The notes beneath the pieces were generated by a model that saw nothing but the letters and a program-made list of their open reading frames with translations, was not told where the DNA came from and did no database searches. A stretch of DNA of 37,955 bases from Nitrospinota bacterium (GTDB lineage Bacteria > UBA8248), in the NCBI GenBank assembly GCA_026706735.1, contig JAPOYD010000042.1, positions 1 to 37,955 of the forward strand. Direction: 5' to 3'. Of the stretch, positions 17,716-25,135 are shown piece by piece (the stretch's first letter is position 1; each line of letters begins with the position of its first letter). The position numbers and the translations under genes are program-made.

Positions 17716-17736
17716 TGCTCTTCCCTCCAGAATGAT

Positions 17737-17755
17737 GGATTGTCACGAACAATCC
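17737..17755. promoter_or_regulatory. 7-bp inverted repeat upstream of the binding-protein gene
   Basis: GGATTGT and ACAATCC flank a 5-base spacer, 22 bases upstream of the binding-protein ATG. It could be an operator or an mRNA hairpin near the ribosome site. The surrounding gap also has CTATCGC/GCGATAG arms about 45 bases apart (near 17788 and 17840) that could form a larger leader structure. Confidence 0.35.
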
Positions 17756-17885
17756 CGCATGGATCGGGATTTCGTGCCGCAATGTTCTATCGCTCCAGGG
17801 GTTGAACCCCCGCCATTCGGCAAGGGCCCGATTTTCGGGTGCGATAGCGTGTTGACTCCGTTCCTCTCTCGATCCCGACTCGCGT

Positions 17886-18941
17886 TCAGCCGGTGAAGGA
17901 AAAATCCATCTTGCGCGTGACGCTGTGCGTTGTTCCGAACGTCGGGATGACGAGGCTGTGCTTCCCGAGGCCTCCCGCGACGAACAGGCAGATGCTCTCC
18001 TCACCGTCGACGACGGGTACGCTTTCGAGGTCTTCCTGGGCCATGAGGTCGTCCCGGCGCCCCCGCGCGCGCTCCAGGTTCGCCGGCGCAAAAAGGAACG
18101 TCGGCACCCTGCCCCGCTCGTACAAGAAGGCCTTTATTCGCGGCGGATCCCAGCCGTCGCGCACGAGCATGTCGACGTGTTCGGGGCCGAGGACGACCAC
18201 CATCTCCCCGCCGAAGAGCGCGTTGTTGCTCCCCGCCTGCATCATCGACGAGGCGATGGACTGGAGCACGCCCTCGCCATCCGTGCTGGCCGCGTCGTTG
18301 ACCATGATGTGCGGGTCGATGGCGATGACCGTCACGGCGCTGTCGGAGCGCTCCAGGCCGCGCTCGACGTGGAGCGGCGGCCACGGGCTCGCTTCCTCAT
18401 TTTCGCCGATGCAGCTCGAGAACTTGCCCTGGTGGCCGAAGGTGCTGCGATCGGTATCGCCCGGCTTGGCGCCCCCGATGTTCTGCAGGATGAACCGGAA
18501 CGCCCTGCCGATGGTGGCGTTGGCCCGCCAGCCCTGGCCGAAGAGGTTCTCCTTGCAGTTGACTCCCAGCGCGCCGCGGGCGGGGCCGTGGACGACGATG
18601 AGCTGCGCGATGCAGTTCGTCGTCCCCTGAACGCCCGGCAGGTTGTATATGGGGTCGAAGATGGCGTCGACGGCGGTGACGAGAACGGGCATGTACTCGG
18701 GTCTGCAGCCCGCCATGGCGGCGTTTACGGCGATCTTCTCGATCGTGGCGTCGCCGAACAGATGGGGAATGCGGCCGCGGGACTCTTCGGGCGGCCGCCC
18801 CGATGCCTCCACCATGGCCGCCACCCGCTCTTCGGTCGGCGGGATGACGGGCAGCCCGTCGCCCCAGCCCCGTTCCATCACGTACTCGAGCAACTCCAGG
18901 GGGGATTCCGCCACCTCGTGGCGCACCGAGTCCAGCTTCAT
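17886..18941 (-). CDS. Conserved protein partner of the UGSC selenoprotein
   Basis: This 351-residue soluble protein has no signal peptide or membrane segment. I recognise it only as a conserved protein found beside UGSC-family genes. Its conserved-looking landmarks are ERGWGDGLPVIPPTEERV (23-40), a central NAAMAGCRPEYMPV, GTTNCIAQL, GVNCKENLFGQG, FGHQGKFSSCIGENEE and the C-terminal VAGGLGKHSLVIPTFG (321-336). Cysteines are at 79, 110, 129, 177 and 318, and several lie in the conserved-looking patches, which would suit a redox partner. The ATG overlaps the selenoprotein stop in ATGA, so the two are translationally coupled. I infer that they form one enzyme, but no reaction can be assigned. 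Confidence 0.8.
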   Translation of the reverse strand: MKLDSVRHEVAESPLELLEYVMERGWGDGLPVIPPTEERVAAMVEASGRPPEESRGRIPHLFGDATIEKIAVNAAMAGCRPEYMPVLVTAVDAIFDPIYNLPGVQGTTNCIAQLIVVHGPARGALGVNCKENLFGQGWRANATIGRAFRFILQNIGGAKPGDTDRSTFGHQGKFSSCIGENEEASPWPPLHVERGLERSDSAVTVIAIDPHIMVNDAASTDGEGVLQSIASSMMQAGSNNALFGGEMVVVLGPEHVDMLVRDGWDPPRIKAFLYERGRVPTFLFAPANLERARGRRDDLMAQEDLESVPVVDGEESICLFVAGGLGKHSLVIPTFGTTHSVTRKMDFSFTG

Positions 18942-19492
18942 CCTTCGTCTTCCGGGGGTGTATACGTGAGGGACTCCGCCACGCTCTCAAAAATCTCGTC
19001 CGCGTGGGTATGCACCGTATCGAGCGGTATTCCGGTGATGGGATGGGGGATCGAGACGATCGGCAGGCCCGCAAAGCCCAGGGCCCGCGCCTTCTTGCGG
19101 CCGAAGGCCTCGAACATATCCGTGATGATGGTGAGCGTGGGGAGGCCGCGCTGCTCCAGCTCGATCGCGTCGTGGATACTCCACGGCGTGCAGGACCCTC
19201 AGTCGGGCACCGCGTTCACCACGAAGTCGCACTCAGCGGCCATCCGATCGATCAGGTCCTCCTCCAGGGGGAGCGCGCTGCCTCCCTTGCGGTAGTGCGT
19301 GAACGAGCCGATGGGATATTTCCCGCTCAAGCGCTCCTCCAGCCGGCGGAGCAGCTTGTCGGAGTTTGGTTTCGTGTTGTCGAGAAGGCCCAGGCGAACC
19401 CCCTCGTGGGAGGCGGGGCGCGCGGCAGGGCGCACCTTCTCCAGCGGCGGGGGTATTCCAGATGGATCGAGAATCACCAGAGTCTTCGCCAT
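18938..19492 (-). CDS. UGSC-family selenoprotein, TGA at codon 98 read as selenocysteine
   Basis: The frame opens at ATG 19492 after GGGGAGGAG (MAKTLVILDPSG) and meets TGA at 19201-19199. Read through as Sec, it continues Sec98-G-S-C-T-P-W-S-I-H-D-A and on through LTIITDMFEAFGRKKA and SIPHPITGIPLDTVH to a real TGA at 18940-18938, 184 residues in all. The motif U-G-S-C at the end of a beta strand (VVNAVPD) gives the UGSC (seleno)protein family its name, and many relatives carry Cys at this place. The post-TGA part keeps frame, composition and a sensible length, and ends in ATGA overlap with the next gene, so it is not a decayed pseudogene. A SECIS-like hairpin lies just downstream of the TGA. 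The family is thiol/selenol-redox-like, with no settled reaction. Automatic calling would truncate this gene to 97 residues or miss it. Confidence 0.9.
19171..19201 (-). promoter_or_regulatory. Bacterial SECIS element with its UGA codon
   Basis: Thirteen bases after the UGA (19201-19199) the mRNA forms CGUGG-AGUAU-CCACG, a 5-bp perfect stem (19185-19181 with 19175-19171) and a 5-base loop. Counting the U of UGA as 1, the loop G and U are bases 23 and 24, the same places as the SelB-contacting G23 and U24 of the E. coli fdhF SECIS. Further weak pairing below the stem is possible after one mismatch. Confidence 0.8.
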
Positions 19493-19588
19493 AAAAGACT
19501 CCTCCCCTGTAACGATGTGGAGTCGCACTCAACGCGGTCTGGAATCAGGATAAATGCTGAATCGCTATGATGAATTAAGATTATGGAA

Positions 19589-19618
19589 ATTATCATCTAT
19601 TCTTGCTGATAGTGTCAA
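19589..19618 (-). promoter_or_regulatory. Sigma-70 promoter of the selenoprotein operon
   Basis: On the minus strand TTGACA (19618-19613) and GATAAT (19594-19589) are separated by 18 bases, in an AT-rich gap. The -35 is perfect and the -10 has 5 of 6 bases. The start would lie about 90 bases before the selenoprotein ATG. Confidence 0.7.
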
Positions 19619-19706
19619 CAAACCCTCAAATGGCTCTGCGCGGAGGCGTATGAGGTGAATCGGCATCCCATCCGGGCCGTTCCCGCCCGCCGGCGGCGGG
19701 AATTTC

Positions 19707-21452
19707 CTACTTCGGCGGAATGACCGGCAGGAGCACGTGGGAGGGATGGTCGGGACCGGTGTGGACCGTCACCTCGCCGCCGAACACCTCGGGCGGCCTG
19801 TCAGCCGGGTCGTTGTGCCGGAACGGCCCCACGCCCGAGAACACGGCGGGCATGTTGGGAAGCCCCTGTGTCACGCCGCCCGGATAGACGTAGTCGCACC
19901 CCCGGATGCTCAAGGCGATGCGGTAGCCCCTGGGAACAACGATGCAGGTCGGCCAGATCTCCACGTCCAGTTCGTATATCTCGCCCGGCGTCAGGTGCTG
20001 CGCCTCGTCGTGCGCGTGGTAGGGCCGGTAGGGCAGCGTAAGATTTTCATCCAGCTTCCGGTGCGAAGCCCTGAGCCAGCCCTGGGCCACCGGGGTGTGC
20101 GGGTCGAGCGCGCCCTGGAAGGTGACTTCCCTGAAATCGGGCGTGAAAACCCGAAGGACGAGGAACAGATCGGCGTCTCGGGTCTCGGAAGACACCCACA
20201 GCTTCGACGCCAGGGGACCTGTGACCTCGGTTTCGCGCTTCAGGGGAGGCGAGACGAACGTCACCCCGTCGCTCAAGCCCGCGTAGGCGGCCGTACCCGC
20301 TTCTTCCGGCGCGGACTCTCCGAGCAGGTGGCCTTCCGGATGGAGATAGAGCTTCGTCCAGTTCGTGCGCGCGATGGGCCACTCGTTCTCCGCGCGCTCC
20401 ACGAACTTCTCCCCGGGGTGGCGCACCTGGAGCAGGACTCTCGGCTGATCCTTCCAGCCCGTGTCCTCGCCTTTCAGGTAATGGCCAAAGAATTTCTTCT
20501 GGAGCGCGACGCCGTAATCGGTATAAAACTCCGTCCAGTGCTCGATACCGTGGCTTTCAAGCCATTTCTCTTTTGAGGCCGCGCGCATGAAGGCCTCGCA
20601 GTTGCCCCTCGGGTGAAGACCCTGCCCGCCCCAGTTGTTCGAAGAGAGAAAGGGAACCTCGACCTTCGACCAGTCGGGCGTTTTCGCCTTCCAGTATTCA
20701 TCATCGAGCGGATGCGCGCGCATCTCCGCCCCCAGAGGGCAGCGGTTCGCGCCCAGTTCCTCATCGCTCAGCGTATCCGGCCCCGATACCCAATCGCCCG
20801 TCACCCGGCTCTTGTAGCCGCGCTCGCCGAGGCCGTGCTGTTTGGAGCGTCCCCTGTTCTGATACCAGTTCTCCGTGAACGTGCAGTAGATGCCCCCGTG
20901 GTAGTTCATGTCGCGGTAGAAGTCCGCCGCCCCCTCCCAGGCGCACATGGCGACGAGATGAGGCGGCTTCAGGCAAGCGACCTGCCACTGGTTGATGGCG
21001 TAATAAGAGATGCCGTTCGCCCCCACCTTCCCGTTGCTCCAGGGCTGGGCGCCCGCCCATTCGATGCACTCGTAGAAATCCCTTGTCTCGCGATCCGAGA
21101 ATGGGTCCATATACCCCGGCGAGCGGCCCGCGCCCCGCGAGTCCACCCGAACGCAGGCGTAGCCGTCGGGCACCCATTTCTCGGGGTCCACCACCTCCCA
21201 GTTCTGGTATTTGTTCGAAGAACCTGCGGCGACGTCGGGGTGTTGCTCCACCATTCGCCGCCATTGCTCGGGATAGCCGTCCTCGAAGTGGAGCCACTTC
21301 CCGTAAATCCCGTAGGTGATGATCACGGGATAGCGGCCCTCCTCGACGGGACGGTAGACGTCGCAGCGCAGCACGAGGCCGTCGTCCATCTCGACCGGCA
21401 CCTCCCAGTCGATCCGCATGCCGTCGGCTATTTCCGATTTACGCCCTCTCAT
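19707..21452 (-). CDS. CocE/NonD (peptidase S15) family hydrolase, copy B
   Basis: This 581-residue protein has an S15-type alpha/beta-hydrolase domain (about 15-340) followed by the jelly-roll X-Pro dipeptidyl-peptidase C-terminal domain (about 350-575). The N-terminal motifs are VLRCDVYRP, CVRVDSRGAGRSPG (oxyanion side) and the nucleophile elbow NGISYY with Ser149. The usual acid motif of the family (GW.D) appears as SSNNWGGQGLHPRG, so the catalytic Asp is not obvious. The His is probably in GIEHWTEFY. Family members hydrolyse acyl, ester or amide bonds (cocaine esterase, glutaryl acylases). There is no signal peptide. It follows its close paralogue by 27 bases, with ribosome site GAGAGG, and is the second gene of that operon. 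Confidence 0.9.
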   Translation of the reverse strand: MRGRKSEIADGMRIDWEVPVEMDDGLVLRCDVYRPVEEGRYPVIITYGIYGKWLHFEDGYPEQWRRMVEQHPDVAAGSSNKYQNWEVVDPEKWVPDGYACVRVDSRGAGRSPGYMDPFSDRETRDFYECIEWAGAQPWSNGKVGANGISYYAINQWQVACLKPPHLVAMCAWEGAADFYRDMNYHGGIYCTFTENWYQNRGRSKQHGLGERGYKSRVTGDWVSGPDTLSDEELGANRCPLGAEMRAHPLDDEYWKAKTPDWSKVEVPFLSSNNWGGQGLHPRGNCEAFMRAASKEKWLESHGIEHWTEFYTDYGVALQKKFFGHYLKGEDTGWKDQPRVLLQVRHPGEKFVERAENEWPIARTNWTKLYLHPEGHLLGESAPEEAGTAAYAGLSDGVTFVSPPLKRETEVTGPLASKLWVSSETRDADLFLVLRVFTPDFREVTFQGALDPHTPVAQGWLRASHRKLDENLTLPYRPYHAHDEAQHLTPGEIYELDVEIWPTCIVVPRGYRIALSIRGCDYVYPGGVTQGLPNMPAVFSGVGPFRHNDPADRPPEVFGGEVTVHTGPDHPSHVLLPVIPPK

Positions 21453-21479
21453 CGCATACCTCTCATCTTATGTCGGGAA

Positions 21480-23228
21480 TCATCCTTTCGGCGGAATCAC
21501 CGGTAGCAAAACGTGGGACGGATGCGCCGGGCCGGTGTGGAGCGTCACCTTTCCGCCGAAGAGATCCGTCGGCCTGTCCTCTTTCAAATCGTGCTTGAAG
21601 GGCCCCACGCCGTAGTAGACGCGGCCCGATATTTTGGGCGCGGAAGGCTCGTAGCCGGGCCAGACGTAGTCGCGCCCCCGGACGCTCAAGGCCAGACGGT
21701 ATTCTTTGGGGATCACGATGGAGGTCGGCCATATCTCCACATCCAACTCGTATATCTCGCCCGGCGTCAAGGGCTGAATCTCATCATGCGTGTGGTAGGG
21801 CCGGTAGGGCAGCGTGAGCGATTCATCGAGCTTTCGGTGCGATGCCCTCAACCAGCCGATGGCGACGGGCGTGTGCGGATCGTTCGCGCCCCGGTAGACG
21901 ATCTCCGTCATATCCGGCGTGAAGACGCGTAAGGTCAGGAAGATATCCGCATCCTCGGTGTCCGACGATACGAACAGCTTGGCCGCCACGGGGCCGGTGA
22001 TCTCGGTTTCCTCGGCGAAGGGCGGCGAGATGTAGATCAAGCCGTCGCCCAGGGCGTCATAGGTCTTCGTCCGCTCGTTCGTCTGAGGTTCCGCCCTGAA
22101 GGCGCCCGAGCCCGAATGGAGGTAATACTTCGTCCACTGGGTGCGCGCGATGGGCCACTCGCCCTCCGCGCGCGGCACGAACTTCTCGCCCGGATGCCGC
22201 ACCAGGAGCCGGACTCTCGGCTGCTCCGCCCAGCCGGTGTCCTCGCCTTTCAGGAAATGGCCGAAGAATTTCTTCTGGAGCGCGACGCCGTAATCGGTGT
22301 AAAACTCCGTGAAATGCTCCAGCCCGTGCATCTCCAGCCATTTCTGGTCGGTGGCCGATTGCACGAAGCCCTCCGTGTTGCCTCTGGGGTGCAGGCCCAC
22401 GCCGCCCCAGTTGCCCGCCGATAAGAGCGGCACGTTGATTTTGGAGTAATCGGGCATGCGCTCTTTCCAGTAATCATCGATCAGGGGGTGATCCAGAATA
22501 TCCTTCCCGAAATCGCTCCTGTTGGAAGCGAGTTCTTCTTCGCTCAGGTTGGCGGGCCCGGATATCCAGTCGCCGTTGATGCGGCTCTTGATGCCGCGGT
22601 GGCCCTTGCCGTGCTGGCGGGGCACGACGGCCTGGCTGTACCAGGTCTCCGAGAAGCGGCAGGCGATGCCGCCGTGGTGGGCGAGGTCGCGGTAGAAATC
22701 CGCCGCCCCCTCCCAGACGCACATGGCGGCCAGGTGCGGCGGCTGGAGGGAGGCCACCTGCCACTGGTTCATCCCGTAATAGGAGATGCCGTTCAGCCCC
22801 ACCTTCCCGTTGCTCCAGGGCTGTACGCCCGCCCACTCGATGCAGTCGTAAAAATCTTTGGTCTCGCGCGGGGACCAGACTTCCAGATAGCCCGGCGAGC
22901 GGCCCGCGCCGCGCGAATCCACGCGCACGCAGGCGTAGCCGTCGGGCACCCATTTCTCGGGGTCCACGAGCTCCCAGTTCTGGTATTTGTTGGTGGTGCC
23001 CATGACGGTTTCGGGATAATCGTTCACCATGAGGCTCCACTGGTGGGGATAGCCGTCCTGCAAGTGAAGCCATTTGCAGTAGGGGCCGTAGCTCATGATG
23101 ACGGGGTATTGCCCATCGTCGTCAGGCCGGTAGACGTCGCAGCGCAGCACGACGCCGTCGTCCATCTCGATGGGCACGTCCCAGTCGATCCGCATCCCGT
23201 CTCTTACCTCGCTCTTGTACTCGCTCAT
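21480..23228 (-). CDS. CocE/NonD (peptidase S15) family hydrolase, copy A
   Basis: This 582-residue protein is a tandem paralogue of the gene downstream and aligns over its full length without large gaps. Long shared blocks include the first 30 residues, KYQNWE.VDPEKWVPDGYAC and the nucleophile region GKVG.NGISYY (Ser149). The acid motif is again changed (AGNWGGVGLHPRG), so the feature belongs to the subfamily and is not a defect of one copy. The ATG at 23228 is preferred over 23243 because it has GAAAGGCGAG before it and matches the paralogue's start. The pair may have split substrate range after duplication. Its neighbours in the same direction are the selenoprotein and peptide-transport genes. 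Confidence 0.9.
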   Translation of the reverse strand: MSEYKSEVRDGMRIDWDVPIEMDDGVVLRCDVYRPDDDGQYPVIMSYGPYCKWLHLQDGYPHQWSLMVNDYPETVMGTTNKYQNWELVDPEKWVPDGYACVRVDSRGAGRSPGYLEVWSPRETKDFYDCIEWAGVQPWSNGKVGLNGISYYGMNQWQVASLQPPHLAAMCVWEGAADFYRDLAHHGGIACRFSETWYSQAVVPRQHGKGHRGIKSRINGDWISGPANLSEEELASNRSDFGKDILDHPLIDDYWKERMPDYSKINVPLLSAGNWGGVGLHPRGNTEGFVQSATDQKWLEMHGLEHFTEFYTDYGVALQKKFFGHFLKGEDTGWAEQPRVRLLVRHPGEKFVPRAEGEWPIARTQWTKYYLHSGSGAFRAEPQTNERTKTYDALGDGLIYISPPFAEETEITGPVAAKLFVSSDTEDADIFLTLRVFTPDMTEIVYRGANDPHTPVAIGWLRASHRKLDESLTLPYRPYHTHDEIQPLTPGEIYELDVEIWPTSIVIPKEYRLALSVRGRDYVWPGYEPSAPKISGRVYYGVGPFKHDLKEDRPTDLFGGKVTLHTGPAHPSHVLLPVIPPKG

Positions 23229-23254
23229 CTCTCGCCTTTCCATGAAAAAAGTGG

Positions 23255-23317
23255 ATCACCGTCGGTGATGTATTCAGGGGATGCAGGGAATATAGCCGAG
23301 GGGCGAGAGGCCGTCCA
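23255..23317 (-). promoter_or_regulatory. Candidate promoter and palindromic operator of the hydrolase pair
   Basis: On the minus strand TGGACG (23317-23312) and TATATT (23294-23289) are 17 bases apart. Just downstream, between the expected transcription start and the ATG, lies the 15-base palindrome ATCACCG-T-CGGTGAT (23255-23269), well placed for a repressor. Confidence 0.5.
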
Positions 23318-23479
23318 GGGTTGGGGGGATTCTTAAGTCTGGAGGGGGCTATGGTCGTCGCAATTTCGGGTGTTTGGAAGGTATCAGTTAAGTGGAAGCG
23401 GCGGGTGGCAGTTTATCAGTGAGAAGCTTATCTGGAAAACTCTAACAACTTGGCAACAGAAGCGATCGTAACCAGAGAC

Positions 23480-23734
23480 TTAGTAAACTTCCGGCAATTC
23501 ATTCTTCGCACAGTCTTTGTCGATATGCAGATGACGAATCATCTTTCTGATATGACCAATCTCGATTTCCGCCCGACGTCCCTTTCCATGCTCTCCCTTC
23601 GGGAATGCCGGATAGGTTCTGCCCCCATATCGGATGCAGTAGTGATGCGTGGTTTCCCTGATGTCGCATCCGGGCGCGCAAGCCTCAAGCATTTCCCATA
23701 TTTTCCTTAGTTGTACGCGCCCGCCTGAAGCCAT
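23480..23734 (-). CDS. HicA-like small protein, putative toxin
   Basis: This 84-residue basic protein resembles HicA-type mRNA interferases in size and layout. It has an N-terminal helix (VQLRKIWEMLEA), then a strand with histidines (TTHHYCIRYGGRTYPAFPKG) where HicA has its catalytic His, then EIEIGHIRKMIRHLHI like the HicA C-terminal helix. Its ATG follows the upstream stop directly (TGAATG), so the two genes are read together. The order antitoxin-like then toxin-like is one of the two known orders in this class. The match is distant and activity is an inference. Confidence 0.5.
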   Translation of the reverse strand: MASGGRVQLRKIWEMLEACAPGCDIRETTHHYCIRYGGRTYPAFPKGEHGKGRRAEIEIGHIRKMIRHLHIDKDCAKNELPEVY

Positions 23735-24199
23735 TCAGGCGGCGACGGCCCTGGGTTCATCCAGCATGTTGCGCCGCGCCGTGGGTTTCTTAATGGCTCT
23801 CACCTGCACATAAGGCTGGTGCTTGTCTGCGTTTTTCTTTTCCAGTCCTTCGGCATCGATATCTCCCCGACGTACCGACTCTACGGCTTCCTTCCATTCT
23901 CGATTCGTCTCTTCGCAGATTTCGTTGAAGAAAGCCTTCACGCGCCGTTTGAATTTCGAGAAATCGTCGGCTTCCTCAGCCATGTCGAACAGGACGGACG
24001 TGTAGGTCCGCCGGAATGCGGAGAATGCCTCATCCTCGTTTTGTCCGGTCGCGGCGATCCCGCCCGGCTGTACGCCGTACATCCACGTGGAATCATCCTC
24101 TTTTATCCCGAGGACCGTTCCCGTCATTCTCACATCCGCCACGAAGCCGTTTCCTTCCACCTTGTCCGAGAAGGTAAAAAAGAACGGAAACGCGCTCAT
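23735..24199 (-). CDS. HicB-like protein, putative antitoxin
   Basis: This 154-residue protein has an N-terminal part with the HicB-like pattern: strands GFVADVRMTGTV and WMYGVQPGGIAATG, followed by a helix NEDEAFSAFRRTY. A charged helical region and a basic tail (VRAIKKPTARRN) follow, where HicB proteins often carry the DNA-binding part. The start has a strong AAAGGAG ribosome site. It precedes the HicA-like gene with no gap, and its promoter carries a short palindrome between -35 and -10, as expected for an autoregulated toxin-antitoxin operon. An alternative is a phage-related accessory pair, since Mu-like genes lie next door. Confidence 0.5.
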   Translation of the reverse strand: MSAFPFFFTFSDKVEGNGFVADVRMTGTVLGIKEDDSTWMYGVQPGGIAATGQNEDEAFSAFRRTYTSVLFDMAEEADDFSKFKRRVKAFFNEICEETNREWKEAVESVRRGDIDAEGLEKKNADKHQPYVQVRAIKKPTARRNMLDEPRAVAA

Positions 24200-24562
24200 G
24201 TCACTCTCCTTTGCGGTTTTTGAAAAACCTTGTTTACAGGCAGATCAATGCCTTGGGTCTCATCCGAGTTTGAAATTCCTCGTGGTTGTTTCATTATTTG
24301 CCCTGAAGAACTCTTCTGTCAAGGAAAGCAATTTCAGGCGACAACGGGTCCAACCTCAAAAACCCGACCCTTCGATGCAGAAATTTTCGTATTCGCTGGC
24401 CGAAAAATAACTTCGGTGCTTCCGAGATGCCCGTACGTCAAGCTGATGGGCTCGACCGCCGTTTCACACGGCGCACGCTATCACATAACTTGCGGCACTT
24501 TGCAACTTTTTGCCTCACTTTCTTCACATTTTGCTAAGACTGACAAACCACTCACCCCCCCA
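24200..24562. other. Gap with the promoter of the HicBA-like pair
   Basis: No gene is seen in these 363 bases, which are more AT-rich than the surroundings. The only clear element is the promoter at 24293-24322. The part from 24330 to 24562 shows nothing I can assign. Confidence 0.45.
24293..24322 (-). promoter_or_regulatory. Promoter with operator-like palindrome in its spacer
   Basis: On the minus strand TTGACA (24322-24317) and AATAAT (24298-24293) are 18 bases apart. The spacer holds the inverted repeat GAAGA-AC-TCTTC (24305-24316). A repressor bound there would block RNA polymerase. The start lies about 87 bases before the HicB-like ATG. Confidence 0.65.
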
Positions 24563-25135
24563 TCACTCCACCTGCTCCTCGAGCTTTCGCGTCGCTTCTT
24601 CGACGATTTCGCACACCCTGTCCATCAGGTCGGGGTCCGCGCGGAAAGACTCGCGCACTTCCTTGACGATGGCCATCTTGGCGGCGGCGAAGCCGTCTGC
24701 GTACTCTAATTTAAGCTTCTCGGCCGATATGCGGCTGCGCTCCAGCCCGTTCACCATCTGGGCCAGCTTCTCGGGCGTCAGGTTCTCGAAGGATTCCTTC
24801 CCCATCCGCGAGACGGCCTCGACCGCCTGGGTCATGAGCATACGCCGCGCGGCGGCGGCCACCTTCTCGCCCGGGTCCCTGCCCTCGCCGTCGTAGGCCA
24901 TGACCTCTTCGATCAGCTCATCCACCATGGCCTCCACCCGTTTGGTCTTGCGGATGCCCTCGAGCAGGCGGTTGTTGCGCGCACCGATGGAGCCTAGCCC
25001 TATCTTCTCCCCGGTGGCGTTCTCGAAGGCCTCGGCCACTTCCTTATAAGTTTTCCCCTCGGCGAGCAGGGGGTCGACGATTTTCTCGGCCCCGTATTCC
25101 TCGACTTTCGATCTCCGCCCCCGCCGCCTCTCCAT
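24563..25135 (-). CDS. DUF3486 family protein, Mu gp27-like
   Basis: This 190-residue, highly charged helical protein begins MERRRGRRSKVE and has a helix-turn-helix-like segment (YKEVAEAFENATGEKIGLGSIGARNNRL, about 31-58) followed by long helices. This is the layout of the DUF3486 proteins of Mu-like phages (Mu gp27), thought to act as the small terminase or packaging partner. The ATG at 25135 shares one base with the previous stop (TGATG) and follows GGGGGAG. A GTG one codon earlier would overlap by four. The large terminase that normally follows is absent, so this is part of a prophage remnant. Confidence 0.6.
   Translation of the reverse strand: MERRRGRRSKVEEYGAEKIVDPLLAEGKTYKEVAEAFENATGEKIGLGSIGARNNRLLEGIRKTKRVEAMVDELIEEVMAYDGEGRDPGEKVAAAARRMLMTQAVEAVSRMGKESFENLTPEKLAQMVNGLERSRISAEKLKLEYADGFAAAKMAIVKEVRESFRADPDLMDRVCEIVEEATRKLEEQVE

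Noticed and set aside
19199-19492. A 97-residue protein ending at the TGA, or a nonsense-mutated pseudogene
   Set aside because: The frame continues with the conserved U-G-S-C context, keeps coding character to an ATGA overlap, and has a SECIS-like hairpin at the correct distance.
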